The notes: generated by a model from the letters alone, not told the origin. A stretch of DNA of 64,000 nt from Dyadobacter pollutisoli (GCF_026625565.1 NZ_CP112998.1:994501-1058500); one strand, 5' to 3'. Positions 1 to 9,342 are shown, numbered from the stretch's first letter. Program-made: numbers and translations.

Positions 1-2554
1 CGTTGATAGCCCCGTCGCCGTTGATATCCTTGTAGCGTATGTCGCCGGGAGCCGTGTTGGCAGGGTGGGGGCTGTCGTCGATCTCGCGCTGATTCTGGTA
101 CAAGCCGTTGGATTCATAAACGAGCCACGAGTCAATCGGAATGTTTGTCTTTTGCTGATAAAGGGGCACGCTGGCAGCTTCATCCATGAAGATCACCTTG
201 TTGCGGGCAAATGTCAGATTGCCCCGTACATGATATGAAAAGCTATTGCCGATTGTTCCATTATAATAGGCATCCACTTCAATGCCTTGATTTAGTACCT
301 TTCCAAGGTTCTGGTTAGGCAGCGTTACGCCTGTGTAGGCAGGTACCGACTCGCTGCGGGTGATCAGGATGCCCGAGCGGAGCGAGCGGAAATAGTCAAT
401 GGTAAGACCGAGTTTTCCTTTCAGAAACTGCGCATCCACTGCCAGGTCAGTGGTGGTGGCAACCTCCCAGGTAATGTCTTTGTTGGGCGTAGGGCCTGCT
501 ACAAGGGAGCTGACCTGTGAAGCGCCCGGCCCGAGTGAGTAACCGTATCCTGTGCCGAGCAGGTATGTCTGGATATAATTGAATGCAGAAACGGCGTCAT
601 TTCCGGTTTTCCCCCACGATCCCCGCAATTTGAGCTCAGTAACGGCTTTGGCGCTGAAAAAATCCTCTTGTGAAATCCGCCAGGCGGCCGAAACAGCCGG
701 GAAAAGCCCATAGCGCTTGCCCTCAGGGAAGTTTTGGGAGCCATCGTAGCGCATATTATAATCAAAGAGGTATTTGTTTTTAAAACCATAAGACACTCGG
801 CCAATGAAGTTGTTACGTCCCGTCTGAACCGCCGTGGAATTGTTCTGCTGGCCGATCAGGCTTCCTGCCGAGAGCTGGTCGAGCGAATTACTCAGGAAGT
901 TGGACCGGAATGCACTGATCTCGTCTGCCTTACCCTGGAAGCGCTCATAGGCAGCAAAGCCTTCAATGGAGTGGTCACCAAAGCGGTTGGCATAGCCGAG
1001 CCGGATATTGAGCAGGTTTTGAGCAAGCGTTCCCCGTACTTCTGATAAACTTGGTTTGGTCGACGAGTTGATCTGGACATAGGTACCCGTGGCTGGATCG
1101 TAGCGGAAGGCGGGTGGGGGAGTCTTTGTAAATGCCTTTGTTTTTGAAAAGGTCATATCATATGCATAGTAACCATCCAGAAATACTCCGTCAGCCAGTT
1201 TGGAGAGGTCCCATTTGAAATAGGTTTTAGTCTGCAAAAAATCATTGGAGACCCGGTTGTATCCCGATTCTCCGCTGGTCACGTAAACCATGCTGTTATT
1301 AGGGCCGCCTCCGATGCCTGGGCCAACCAGCCCGTTGGGATAAATCGGAACGAGGTAGGGATAGGCCAGCCAAAGCTCACGAAAGATTGCCCCTGAATTG
1401 TAGTTTCCTACCGCCGAGTTGCGCAGCTCGTTCCTGTAAAGGACATCCACTCCGATTTTCAGGTCATTGGTGACGGCAATGTCCACATTGGCCCGCGCCT
1501 GGGCCTGCTTGTAGTAGGCAGCATCTTTTTTGTAAATACCATTCTGTTTCTGGTATTGACCTGAGAGAAAATAGGTGACCTTATCGGTTCCGCCACGCAA
1601 AGAAATGACCTGATTTTGCTGTAAGGCCTGTTTTTTCATCGTGGCCTCCCACCAGTCCGTACTGGGGAAGCCCAGCGGATCCGACCCATCTTGAAATTTT
1701 TGCAGACTTGCGTCGGGCCACGTAGGTTTTTGGCCAATCATCTGGTCGTATTCATTGGTGGCCACCGCATACTGATACGAGCTGAGCATTTGCGGTACCC
1801 GGGTGGCCTGTGTCAATGACCAGTTGGTGCCTATCGACAGCACCGGTTTGCCAGCTTGTCCGCGTTTGGTTGTGATCAGGATTACGCCATTGGCTGAGCG
1901 GGCACCGTAGATGGCTGCTGTCGCGTCCTTGATGACCGTAAACGATTCGATATCAGCGGGATTGAGCCGGGCGAAACCACCCGATCGATCGGGAATACCG
2001 TCGATGACCACCAACGCGCCGGTACTTCCCAGCGTAGCCTTTCCGCGAACGAATATTTCGGCATTGTCATTTCCCGGCTCGCCGCTGCGTGTGTTGGCGA
2101 TGAGCCCCGGCACGCGGCCCGCGATCGAGTTGGTCAGGTTGGTGGCGGGCGATTTTTCAAGATCAGAGCCTTTGATGGTGGAAACCGCGCCCGTGAGATC
2201 GGCCCGCGTTTTGGTACCGTAACCGACCACAACCACTTCGTCGAGCGCTTTGGTATCAGCTTCCAATGTCACATCCAGTTTGCTTTGGGCGCCCACCTGG
2301 ATTTCGCGGGGAAGGTAGCCAATGTAAGAAAAGACAAGCACCGCGTCAGCAGAGGAAACGCTCATAGAGAAATCTCCCTGTGCATCCGTGGAGGTGCCGC
2401 CCTTGGAACCTTTGACGATGACATTGACGCCAACCAGCGGGCCGGAGGCATCCGTGACCCGGCCTGAGACCGAGACTTGCGCACTGACTGCCCCGGGGCC
2501 TGCCAGGCACAGCAACGTTAGGATAATTGAATAAAACCGGGTAGAAAAAATCAT
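1..2554 (-). CDS. SusC/RagA-family TonB-linked outer membrane receptor (3' end beyond the left edge)
   Basis: An open minus-strand frame starts at an ATG at 2552-2554 and is still open at base 1, so about 851 residues are visible and the C-terminus is missing. The N-terminus is a signal peptide ending near VSAQ. A carboxypeptidase-regulatory-like beta domain follows (VSVSGRVTDASGPLVGVNV to about residue 100), then the SusC plug with LDEVVVVGYGT, a plug core containing VIDGIPDRSGG, and NGVILITTKRG. Family knowledge: such proteins are outer-membrane barrels that import glycans or peptides with a SusD lipoprotein, powered by TonB. The SusD partner would lie downstream on the minus strand, outside the window. 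No sigma/anti-sigma pair is visible upstream. The substrate cannot be told from the sequence. Confidence 0.95.
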   Translation of the reverse strand, partial: MIFSTRFYSIILTLLCLAGPGAVSAQVSVSGRVTDASGPLVGVNVIVKGSKGGTSTDAQGDFSMSVSSADAVLVFSYIGYLPREIQVGAQSKLDVTLEADTKALDEVVVVGYGTKTRADLTGAVSTIKGSDLEKSPATNLTNSIAGRVPGLIANTRSGEPGNDNAEIFVRGKATLGSTGALVVIDGIPDRSGGFARLNPADIESFTVIKDATAAIYGARSANGVILITTKRGQAGKPVLSIGTNWSLTQATRVPQMLSSYQYAVATNEYDQMIGQKPTWPDASLQKFQDGSDPLGFPSTDWWEATMKKQALQQNQVISLRGGTDKVTYFLSGQYQKQNGIYKKDAAYYKQAQARANVDIAVTNDLKIGVDVLYRNELRNSAVGNYNSGAIFRELWLAYPYLVPIYPNGLVGPGIGGGPNNSMVYVTSGESGYNRVSNDFLQTKTYFKWDLSKLADGVFLDGYYAYDMTFSKTKAFTKTPPPAFRYDPATGTYVQINSSTKPSLSEVRGTLAQNLLNIRLGYANRFGDHSIEGFAAYERFQGKADEISAFRSNFLSNSLDQLSAGSLIGQQNNSTAVQTGRNNFIGRVSYGFKNKYLFDYNMRYDGSQNFPEGKRYGLFPAVSAAWRISQEDFFSAKAVTELKLRGSWGKTGNDAVSAFNYIQTYLLGTGYGYSLGPGASQVSSLVAGPTPNKDITWEVATTTDLAVDAQFLKGKLGLTIDYFRSLRSGILITRSESVPAYTGVTLPNQNLGKVLNQGIEVDAYYNGTIGNSFSYHVRGNLTFARNKVIFMDEAASVPLYQQKTNIPIDSWLVYESNGLYQNQREIDDSPHPANTAPGDIRYKDINGDGAIN

Positions 2555-3049
2555 GTTAAAAAGGGTTAAAAGTGAAACATAATGGTTCAGACTAGCCTGG
2601 CAGATGCCAGTGGTGAGTAGTCTTCCTGTCTAATTTTTTATCAAAAGAACACAATTTTTAATTATCCTATACTATTCTATACTATTTTAAATAAAAATAT
2701 TTTTGACGATGCCTTAATACAAGCAAATTTCCAATAATTCATCAAATTGACTCATTTAAGTGTCTTTTTGACTCTTTATCGTAATTTCGATGACCTGAAT
2801 TTTGATCTGTACTATTCTATGCTTGTTTGGGTAGGATAATCGTGATGAATGGGCCTTTGCTTGGGAAGTAACTGATGATATCAAACTGGCTAGTAAGCGG
2901 CGAAAGCTATCACTATTCAGGTTTGAGAACAGGTGGGGATCGATCGCACCACGCTTTATTATATTGAGAAAGGTCACCTAGTGGAGGTTTCCGTTACATA
3001 TGGACGAAAAATAGCGGTTTGAGTTTCGTTTCCGTTGCCACTATTAGGA
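2555..3049. other. AT-rich intergenic region upstream of the susC-like gene
   Basis: No convincing gene is present. The AT-rich stretch holds two adjacent copies of CTATACTATT (2667-2676 and 2677-2686), with a related TACTATTCTATGC at 2810-2822. These could be binding sites for a regulator of the minus-strand receptor. A plus-strand open stretch at about 2839-2980 reads NRDEWAFAWEVTDD and may be a gene fragment, but I do not recognise it. Confidence 0.4.
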
Positions 3050-3361
3050 TCACTTGATACTAAAAACCGTAGTTCGATATACATAAACACAGATGCCCAT
3101 AATAGCAGTCGCCCCGCAAATAGCTCCGATCATCAATGCGACAAAAATATTATCTTGAAAATATTCTAAGTAAATCTTGGCTGGAACAACAGCACTAATT
3201 GAACCAATTAGAAAACCCCAGCGCCAAGTTTTTGATTGTTGGGGTCTTAGGAATGTGCCGCAATGAGGGCATTTGAAGTCGTGGCCATCGGCGATTTTAA
3301 TGAGATTTTTGAAACCTAAATCATTTTTACATGCTGGACAAGTAAATGTTTCTTTTTTCAT
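3050..3361 (-). CDS. Small zinc-ribbon membrane protein, unknown function
   Basis: A protein of about 103 residues starting at MKKETFTCPAC (ATG at 3359-3361). An in-frame upstream ATG at 3394 would add 11 residues that do not look native. Two CxxC knuckles (CPAC near residue 8 and CPHC near 27) form a zinc-ribbon-like N-terminus. Two hydrophobic helices follow (about residues 41-58 and 68-90), with a short polar tail. Zinc ribbons joined to membrane helices are common in small uncharacterised bacterial proteins, and no function can be assigned. It stands alone between the susC promoter region and the transhydrogenase genes. Confidence 0.6.
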   Translation of the reverse strand: MKKETFTCPACKNDLGFKNLIKIADGHDFKCPHCGTFLRPQQSKTWRWGFLIGSISAVVPAKIYLEYFQDNIFVALMIGAICGATAIMGICVYVYRTTVFSIK

Positions 3362-3655
3362 GAAATTAGTCTTCATTAATGATGAAGGACACAAATCGAA
3401 TCCTTACAGGATTTCTAATTAGACATAGTTTGAAAAGAACTGCCTTGAACCAAGAGTATTTTTGTCGCCAGCATTACATTTCTTGCAAAATCGCTTAGAA
3501 ACCAGTACCGCCCGGCAGACGTCCGGTGACTCCGGCAACCTGGGATTTGTGTGCCGTCGGCCGCCTTGTTTGTCTACTCTGAAAAATAGTGTTAAATCGG
3601 GAGTGATTTCAAATTTTTTCGTCTTGTTAAGAAAGTAATCAGGAATTAACTCATT

Positions 3656-4811
3656 TTGATCTACCAGATTTTGAAAATTGCAGTTCCCAAAGAGACCAAG
3701 TCCTTCGAACGCAGGGTTGCTCTCACACCATCTGTTGTCAAATCTATCGTTAAATCAGGCTTTACCTGTATCGTTGAGTCAAGTGCCGGTGAAGAATCTT
3801 ATTTTTCCGACGCTTCCTATGAAGATGCGGGCGCGGTCATTGTCTATGGCACCCCACAGACACTGTCCGGTGCTGATATTGTATTAATGGTAAATGCGCC
3901 GACCAGCCAGGAAATTAATTTTATGAAAGACGGTTCGGTGCTGATTTGTTACCTGTATGCCTACACGGCTCCTGAGGTGATAGATGCTTTGAACAAAAAA
4001 AAGAATAACCGCATTTTCCATGGACGCCGTACCGCGTATCTCAAGGGCACAGAAAATGGATGCACTGAGTTCGCAGGCTAATCTGGCGGGCTATAAATCC
4101 GTTTTGCTGGGCGCCAATGCGCTGGGCAGAATATTTCCTTTGATGATGACTGCTGCCGGCACAATTACACCATCACGGGTATTGGTATTTGGGGCTGGGG
4201 TAGCTGGTTTGCAGGCCATTGCCACTGCCAAGCGTCTCGGTGCGGTGGTGGAAGCAACCGACGTTCGGCCCGAGACAAGGGAACAAGTGGAGTCTTTGGG
4301 GGGCAGATTCATTCAAGTGGAAGGAGTGGAGGGTGTGAAGGTGGAAGGCGGGTATGCCCGGGAGGTTTCTGCGGATTATCTTCAAAAGCAGCAGGAGTTA
4401 ATTAAAAGTCGTATCAAAGAGGCTGATATCGCCATTACTACCGCTTTGGTGATTGGCAGAAAGGCGCCAATTCTGATCACGGAGGAAATGGTCCGATCGA
4501 TGAAGCCAGGGTCAGTGATTGTAGATATGGCCGTGGAATCCGGAGGGAACTGTGCCCTCAGCGTTTTTGGGAAAACTGTGGTCGAACATGGCGTTACCAT
4601 CATTGGTGAGCCGAATTTGCCTTCGCTGTTACCTGTTAATGCCAGCGAACTGTATGCCAAAAACATTTCGACATTGCTGCTGCATCTCGCCAATTCTTCG
4701 GGCTTTAAATGGGAGATGGAGGAAGAGATCACCAAAGGAAGTATGATCACGCATGACGGTGAACTGGTCCATGGTTTTACAAAGGAAATTCTGGCTAAGA
4801 AGAATCCTTAG
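3656..4811 (+). pseudogene. pntA: NAD(P) transhydrogenase subunit alpha part 1, split by a one-base frameshift
   Basis: Two overlapping frames together encode a complete PntAA of about 384 residues. Frame 1 (3656-4081) begins with TTG. A second TTG at 3671 would give MKIAVPKETKSFERRVALTP, the usual family N-terminus. Homology leaves frame 1 at a run of eight A (3995-4002) and continues in the +1 frame (ITAFSMDAVPRISRAQKMDA, then the NAD-binding GAGVAGLQAIATAKRLGA). Removing one A restores the full protein. The subunit binds NAD(H) and, with the membrane subunit PntAB and PntB, couples hydride transfer between NADH and NADP+ to the proton gradient. pntAB and pntB follow intact. The cause may be a real mutation, a homopolymer sequencing error, or recoding. 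A -1 slip at A-AAA-AAG would reach a stop at once, so only +1 would rescue it. Confidence 0.85.
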
Positions 4812-4869
4812 GCCAGGCTGGCCATCGTCGCCCGAGGTAAAGAAAACTCCAAACTAATCTTAGAAAATC

Positions 4870-5151
4870 ATGTCAGTTGAAAATTTTATATTCCTGCTTT
4901 ACATTCTGGTTCTTGCAAGTTACTGTGGTTTCGAACTGATTGCAAAAGTACCACCTACCCTTCATACGCCATTGATGTCGGGTTCTAATGCCATTTCGGG
5001 AATTACCATTGTGGGCGCTATTCTTTGCATTCAGGAGGGGGCATGGAGTAAGTACCTGGGTATGGCTGCGCTGGTTTTCGCCACCATTAATGTCGTTGGT
5101 GGTTATGCAGTTACGGATCGGATGCTTCAAATGTTTAAAAAGAAAAAGTGA
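4870..5151 (+). CDS. pntAB: NAD(P) transhydrogenase subunit alpha part 2 (membrane subunit)
   Basis: A 93-residue protein with three predicted membrane helices (FIFLLYILVLASYCGFELI; a central AISGITIVGAILC helix; a third around LGMAALVFATINVVGGYAV). It matches the usual length of the separate alpha-2 subunit. The conserved loop VPPTLHTPLMSGSNAISG is the family hallmark. It forms part of the proton-conducting domain together with the N-terminal half of PntB. It sits 58 bp after pntA and 40 bp before pntB, so the three are almost certainly one operon. The start is the ATG at 4870. Confidence 0.95.
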   Translation: MSVENFIFLLYILVLASYCGFELIAKVPPTLHTPLMSGSNAISGITIVGAILCIQEGAWSKYLGMAALVFATINVVGGYAVTDRMLQMFKKKK

Positions 5152-5191
5152 GTAACTGATCACATTTTCCTTACATCTCTCAATCACTTTT

Positions 5192-6586
5192 ATGAATATT
5201 TTTATACAACTCACCTACCTGGCGGCCACGATTCTATTTATAGTCGGGATCAAAAAACTCAATAAAACGCAGGAAGCACGGCGGGGAAATACAATCTCCG
5301 CGATAGCGATGCTGCTTGCTGTACTGGCTACACTGGTGCACTCGAAACTGTTAAACCCTGTCGAGATTTTCGGCTGTCTGCTCATTGGAAGTGCCATTGG
5401 CCTCATTTGGGCAAGAAAAGTTGAAATGACCCAGATGCCTGAAATGGTTGCGATTTTTAACGGTTTCGGCGGAATAGCATCATTACTCGTCGCCACGTCG
5501 GATTACTGGACCAGAGCCGTCGAGCAACCCGGACTTAGCACAGATATGGTGATCATCGTCAGCATTTTACTGAGTGTATTAATCGGTGGGATTACGTTCA
5601 GCGGGTCGCTTACGGCTTACGGAAAACTGAGTGGCAAAATTAATGGCAATGCCATTGTGTTTAAGGGGCAGCATTTTTTGAATCTTGTGTTTTTACTGGC
5701 TGCGGTTACTTGTGGCATTTTGGTGTCGATCAGTATGGACTCCATTTATGCGATGATGATCATGATTGCGATTTCCCTGATTTTGGGGATACTGGTTGTC
5801 ATACCCATCGGAGGGGCCGACATGCCGGTTGTGATTTCGCTTCTTAATTCTTACTCCGGCATGGCTGCCTGCACTACCGGTTTTGTTTTGAACAACAGCG
5901 TGCTGATCGTGACAGGAGCACTTGTGGGGGCGTCTGGAATTATCCTCACCCAGATCATGTGCAAGGCCATGAACAGATCTCTGATCAGCGTGTTACTTGG
6001 TGGCTTTGGCGCTACTTCCGGGGGAACCGGGGGTAGCGGAAATGCTGGTGATATGGTGATCAAAGAAGTAGGTGTGGAAGAAGCCGCAATGATTTTTGAC
6101 TCAGCTTCCAGTGTGCTGATCGTTCCAGGTTATGGGATGGCCGTTGCACAAGCGCAGCATATCGTTCGTGAAATGATGGATTTACTGGAAGCCAGGGGAA
6201 TTGGCGTTCGTTTTGCCATACATCCTGTTGCAGGGCGCATGCCGGGACACATGAATGTACTGTTAGCGGAATCGAATGTGCCCTATGACAAACTGATTGA
6301 GATGGAGCAGATCAACGATGATTTTGCCAATACAGACGTCGTATTGGTGGTGGGTGCAAATGATGTTGTAAACCCTGCGGCTAGAACCAACCCAGCCAGT
6401 CCGATATATGAAATGCCCATTTTGAATGTCGACAAAGCGAGAACGGTCATTGTCAGCAAGCGTTCCATGGCAGCAGGTTATGCAGGAATCGAAAACGAAC
6501 TTTTTGGTTATCCCAACTGTCTCATGCTTTTTGGAGATGCAAAAGCTACGCTAACAAAACTTGTAGGTGAGTTGAAGGAGCAGTAG
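5192..6586 (+). CDS. pntB: NAD(P) transhydrogenase subunit beta
   Basis: A 464-residue protein. The N-terminal two thirds is hydrophobic (about eight to nine helices), with the typical segments EMTQMPEMVAIFNGFGG and GGADMPVVISLLNSYSG. The C-terminal soluble NADP(H)-binding domain carries VPGYGMAVAQAQH, HPVAGRMPGHMNVLLAE, GANDVVNPAAR and KRSMAAGYAGIEN, all family signatures. The length is normal and no inactivating change is visible. It is the last gene of the pnt operon; with pntA out of frame, an active enzyme would need the frameshift to be an artefact or suppressed. Confidence 0.97.
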   Translation: MNIFIQLTYLAATILFIVGIKKLNKTQEARRGNTISAIAMLLAVLATLVHSKLLNPVEIFGCLLIGSAIGLIWARKVEMTQMPEMVAIFNGFGGIASLLVATSDYWTRAVEQPGLSTDMVIIVSILLSVLIGGITFSGSLTAYGKLSGKINGNAIVFKGQHFLNLVFLLAAVTCGILVSISMDSIYAMMIMIAISLILGILVVIPIGGADMPVVISLLNSYSGMAACTTGFVLNNSVLIVTGALVGASGIILTQIMCKAMNRSLISVLLGGFGATSGGTGGSGNAGDMVIKEVGVEEAAMIFDSASSVLIVPGYGMAVAQAQHIVREMMDLLEARGIGVRFAIHPVAGRMPGHMNVLLAESNVPYDKLIEMEQINDDFANTDVVLVVGANDVVNPAARTNPASPIYEMPILNVDKARTVIVSKRSMAAGYAGIENELFGYPNCLMLFGDAKATLTKLVGELKEQ

Positions 6587-6675
6587 GGCGAAGATCAATA
6601 AATTAGCCGCGAGTATCTTGATGGAAAGCCACCCTGTCGACGGGGAGATTCATCAAGAAAGGCCGGGTTGGGCTG

Positions 6676-7563
6676 ATGGAAACCATATTTGGAATGCAGA
6701 AAAAATTCAATCTAAAATCTTTCAACCTTTACGAGTTTCTCAAATACCAAAACTCGGAAAGCTTTCAGGTACCCTTCTTTTTGGCTGACAGGCAAACCTA
6801 CGAAAGTGCCCATGTCAACTTTCCGTTCAGAACTTTTGCCTATGGCCTGGGAATCACCTATTCAGGTCATGGCGATACATTCAAAATTGGCAGCACCGAT
6901 TATTGGGTAACGGCTGGTTGCCTTACTACAATCGGCCCGGGAATGGTCTGCCAATGGACAGGTAATTATGTTGCAGAGCATGACACGGTTTATTTTACGG
7001 AAGCGCTCTTTGGGGACATACAAACCAATTCCTTTTTACAGTCGTTGTCATTCTTTTTTCACGGCGGCCAGCACGTGATCAGCTTGACCGAGGAGCAAAT
7101 CAAGAAGGTAGCCTCATTGTTTGAACTACTAAAAGAGCTGAAAGAAGAAAAAAAGGCCGTTTCAGGGATTGTCTATGCGCTGCTGATGTTGGCGGATTCG
7201 TTTCACTCAGTTTATGATGAGAAATCTAAAAACACGAATATTTCCAATGGTGGGAAAATAGCCCAGGCTTTCAGGAAGTTGGTTGCCGAGCAGTTTCCGG
7301 AGCATAAAGAGGTGGCCTACTATGCTTCCGAATTGCATATCACTCCCAAATATCTCAGTGAAGTCCTGCAGGTGGAGCTGGGTAAGCCCGCGAAAACCTT
7401 CATTGACGAATACGTGATGATGGAGGCAAAGAGCCTGTTGAAACAAACAACCTTCTCCATACAGGAAATATGCTATTGGCTGGGTTTTGAAGACGCTTCC
7501 CATTTTACCAAGTCATTCAAAAAAGCGACAAAGCTGACGCCCACCGAGTATCGCAGAAGCTAA
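6676..7563 (+). CDS. AraC-family transcriptional regulator
   Basis: A 295-residue protein. The C-terminal third has the AraC/XylS double helix-turn-helix: first HTH around ASELHITPKYLSEVLQVELG, second ending in ICYWLGFEDASHFTKSFKKA and TPTEYRRS. The N-terminal part (about residues 1-190) lacks a clear cupin signature but resembles the small-molecule sensor region of Bacteroidota AraC regulators. The start is the ATG at 6676; a second ATG at 6694 is also possible. The next gene on the same strand, an epoxide-hydrolase-like enzyme, begins 138 bp downstream and is its most likely target. The effector is unknown. Confidence 0.88.
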   Translation: METIFGMQKKFNLKSFNLYEFLKYQNSESFQVPFFLADRQTYESAHVNFPFRTFAYGLGITYSGHGDTFKIGSTDYWVTAGCLTTIGPGMVCQWTGNYVAEHDTVYFTEALFGDIQTNSFLQSLSFFFHGGQHVISLTEEQIKKVASLFELLKELKEEKKAVSGIVYALLMLADSFHSVYDEKSKNTNISNGGKIAQAFRKLVAEQFPEHKEVAYYASELHITPKYLSEVLQVELGKPAKTFIDEYVMMEAKSLLKQTTFSIQEICYWLGFEDASHFTKSFKKATKLTPTEYRRS

Positions 7564-7701
7564 ACAGCTTTTTTACTCCGAAATGCCAAGCTGTACTTAC
7601 CGCCATTTTTACCATTTCTGCCGACATCCTGCCTAGTGAAGCACCGTGGGCGAGTATATCTTTGTTCCAACTCAACCATTCTTTTTTAACAAAACAGAAC
7701 A

Positions 7702-8829
7702 ATGCCGACCATGAAAAATGTAACAGAATTTAAGGTATCAGTCCCCCAGCCAGTACTGGATGATTTAAAAAACCGTTTGCAAAACACACGCTGGCCGGGC
7801 GAAGCAGAGGGCTCTGGTTGGCATTTCGGTACGAGCCAGGCTTATCTAAAAGATTTGGTGGGCTACTGGCTTGACCAATACGATTGGCAAAAGCAGGAGG
7901 CCCAGCTCAATAAATATCCACAGTACATTGCCGATGTGAATGGCGTGAAGGTTCATTTTCAGTACATTAAGGGGAAAACGGAAGATGCAAAGCCGCTCAT
8001 ATTGACACACGGCTGGCCGGATAGCTATTACCGCTTTCACAAAATCATTGCCCTATTGACCGAAGGCGACCAAAGTTTTGATTTGATCATCCCATCGATT
8101 CCGGGATTTGGTTTCTCTGAGAAAATAGCAATGCCAAGCGAGGCGGTTGCTGATCTGTGGACAGTATTGATGACTGAAAATCTGGGTTATGAAAAATTCT
8201 ATGCGGCTGGCGGTGATGTAGGAATGAGTGTCGTTAAGGCGCTGGCATCCAAATACCCGGAAGTGGTCGCTGGCGTACATTTTACAGATGTGGGCTATCC
8301 GATGGGACAAGAAGATCCCGGTACAATGACTGAGAATGAAACGCAATTTGCGCAGTTTGTACAGCAATGGTGGTATAGTGAAGGTGCCTATGCAATGGTG
8401 CATGCGACAAAACCGCAATCGATAGCTTATGGTTTGAATGATTCACCTGTCGGTCTGGCCGCCTGGATATTGAGCTTCGGCAATGCAGGCGCTCCGTATG
8501 AAATCATTGAAGAGGCCTTTGGCGGCAAGGACGAGTTGCTGACCAACATCATGATTTACTGGACAACCCAGACCATAGCGACTTCGGCCAGAATGTATAA
8601 AGCGGACGCGATGATGCAATGGAGCGGGGCGCCGCCATTGCAAAAAACCAATGTGCCGGCAGGTGTGGCCCTGTTTCCCAGAGAAGCGCAATTTCCCCGC
8701 GAATGGGCAGAGCGTTTCGTGAATGTGGTCAGTTTCAAAAAGATGGAAGCAGGCGGGCATTTTGCTGCATTGGAAGTGCCTCATGTCTTCGCAGAGGAGC
8801 TGCAAAGCTTCTTTTACAGTATAAGTTAG
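7702..8829 (+). CDS. Epoxide hydrolase family alpha/beta-hydrolase
   Basis: A 375-residue protein of the microsomal epoxide hydrolase type. Residues about 8-112 form the EHN domain (FKVSVPQPVLDDLKNRLQNTRWPG). The hydrolase core has the oxyanion HGWP at about residues 103-106, the nucleophile Asp near 172 in GGDVGMS, and the catalytic His near 353 in GGHFAALEVP. The family opens epoxides through an ester intermediate on the Asp; some members act on other substrates. No signal peptide is seen, so it is probably cytoplasmic. Start at ATG 7702; an in-frame ATG at 7711 would shorten it by three residues. The upstream AraC gene points to inducible expression. Confidence 0.9.
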   Translation: MPTMKNVTEFKVSVPQPVLDDLKNRLQNTRWPGEAEGSGWHFGTSQAYLKDLVGYWLDQYDWQKQEAQLNKYPQYIADVNGVKVHFQYIKGKTEDAKPLILTHGWPDSYYRFHKIIALLTEGDQSFDLIIPSIPGFGFSEKIAMPSEAVADLWTVLMTENLGYEKFYAAGGDVGMSVVKALASKYPEVVAGVHFTDVGYPMGQEDPGTMTENETQFAQFVQQWWYSEGAYAMVHATKPQSIAYGLNDSPVGLAAWILSFGNAGAPYEIIEEAFGGKDELLTNIMIYWTTQTIATSARMYKADAMMQWSGAPPLQKTNVPAGVALFPREAQFPREWAERFVNVVSFKKMEAGGHFAALEVPHVFAEELQSFFYSIS

Positions 8830-8844
8830 TAGCTCAAAAAATTA

Positions 8845-8913
8845 TTTTAGCAAAAGACTACTTACCTGATGCAAAACCTGTGGGATTGGTAGGGTGAGAG
8901 TCTTTTGCTAAAA
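8845..8913. repeat. Perfect 15-bp inverted repeat between convergent genes, possible terminator
   Basis: TTTTAGCAAAAGACT (8845-8859) is exactly repeated in inverse at 8899-8913, separated by 39 bases. It lies between the convergent epoxide-hydrolase and hxlR-like genes. On the minus strand the second arm is followed within a few bases by TAATTTTTT, which fits a terminator for the hxlR side. On the plus strand no T-run follows. The loop is longer than in most terminators, so another role is possible. Confidence 0.55.
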
Positions 8914-8935
8914 AAGCGCTCTTGTAATCAGCCTC

Positions 8936-9268
8936 TCAGGGCATGGTAACAACCTCATATTTCAAATTCCATTCTTTGATGTTTTCTAGGATTGGCAAAA
9001 AAGCCAGGCCTTTTTCAGACAACTTATATTCTACCCTTGGCGGAATTTCCTTATAGGCCAATCGTTCCAACAATCCATCTTCTTCGAGCTCTTTGAGCTG
9101 TTCGGTCAGTACTTTCCTTGAGATGTGCGGCACGATGGCATCTAACTGTCCAAAACGCATGGTGCGGGTGCCTATCACATTGATAATGATCGGCTTCCAT
9201 TTATTGCCAATCGTGCCGATAGCTCTCGTAAAGGGGCAGTTCGAATTGCAAAATCTGTCGTCTCTCAT
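8936..9268 (-). CDS. HxlR-family winged-helix transcriptional regulator
   Basis: A 110-residue protein of typical HxlR size. It has the N-terminal cysteine-containing segment CNSNCPFTRAIGTIGNKWKP. The winged helix follows (MRFGQLDAIVPHISRKVLTEQLKELEEDGLLER, YKEIPPRVEYKLSEKGLAFLPIL). Cysteines just before the HTH are redox- or electrophile-sensing in several characterised HxlR regulators; that these act so is inference. The gene is divergent from the SDR oxidoreductase at 9377, and the 108-bp gap holds symmetrical sites suited to a dimeric repressor. Confidence 0.93.
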   Translation of the reverse strand: MRDDRFCNSNCPFTRAIGTIGNKWKPIIINVIGTRTMRFGQLDAIVPHISRKVLTEQLKELEEDGLLERLAYKEIPPRVEYKLSEKGLAFLPILENIKEWNLKYEVVTMP

Positions 9269-9283
9269 GTTTCAAAATTTGTA

Positions 9284-9342
9284 GTTACCTGTTGGTAACC
9301 AGAATAGACTATTGATAGTTTCAAAAATAAACTATTGGTAGT
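9284..9342. promoter_or_regulatory. Candidate HxlR operators between hxlR-like and SDR genes
   Basis: Three dyads lie in the divergent promoter region. GTTACC-tgtt-GGTAAC occupies 9284-9299. ACTATTGATAGT (9308-9319) is a perfect dyad around a TG centre. ACTATTGGTAGT (9331-9342) is a near copy with one change. The last two are offset by 23 bp, about two helical turns, on the same DNA face. Paired identical dyads between a divergent regulator and its target are the usual HxlR arrangement. Binding is inferred. Confidence 0.7.

Noticed and set aside
2756..2977. 73-residue minus-strand frame upstream of susC
   Set aside because: It has no domain or ribosome binding site, and the opposite strand shows equally plausible fragment-like coding, so it is probably debris.
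3470..3655. GC-rich patch before pntA as a structured RNA or riboswitch
   Set aside because: The patch at about 3508-3570 is notable in composition, but I could not draw a convincing conserved fold or match a known RNA family.
3656..4081. Programmed ribosomal frameshift in pntA
   Set aside because: The A-AAA-AAG heptamer would cause a -1 shift, but that frame stops immediately; the needed shift is +1, so a homopolymer length change is simpler.
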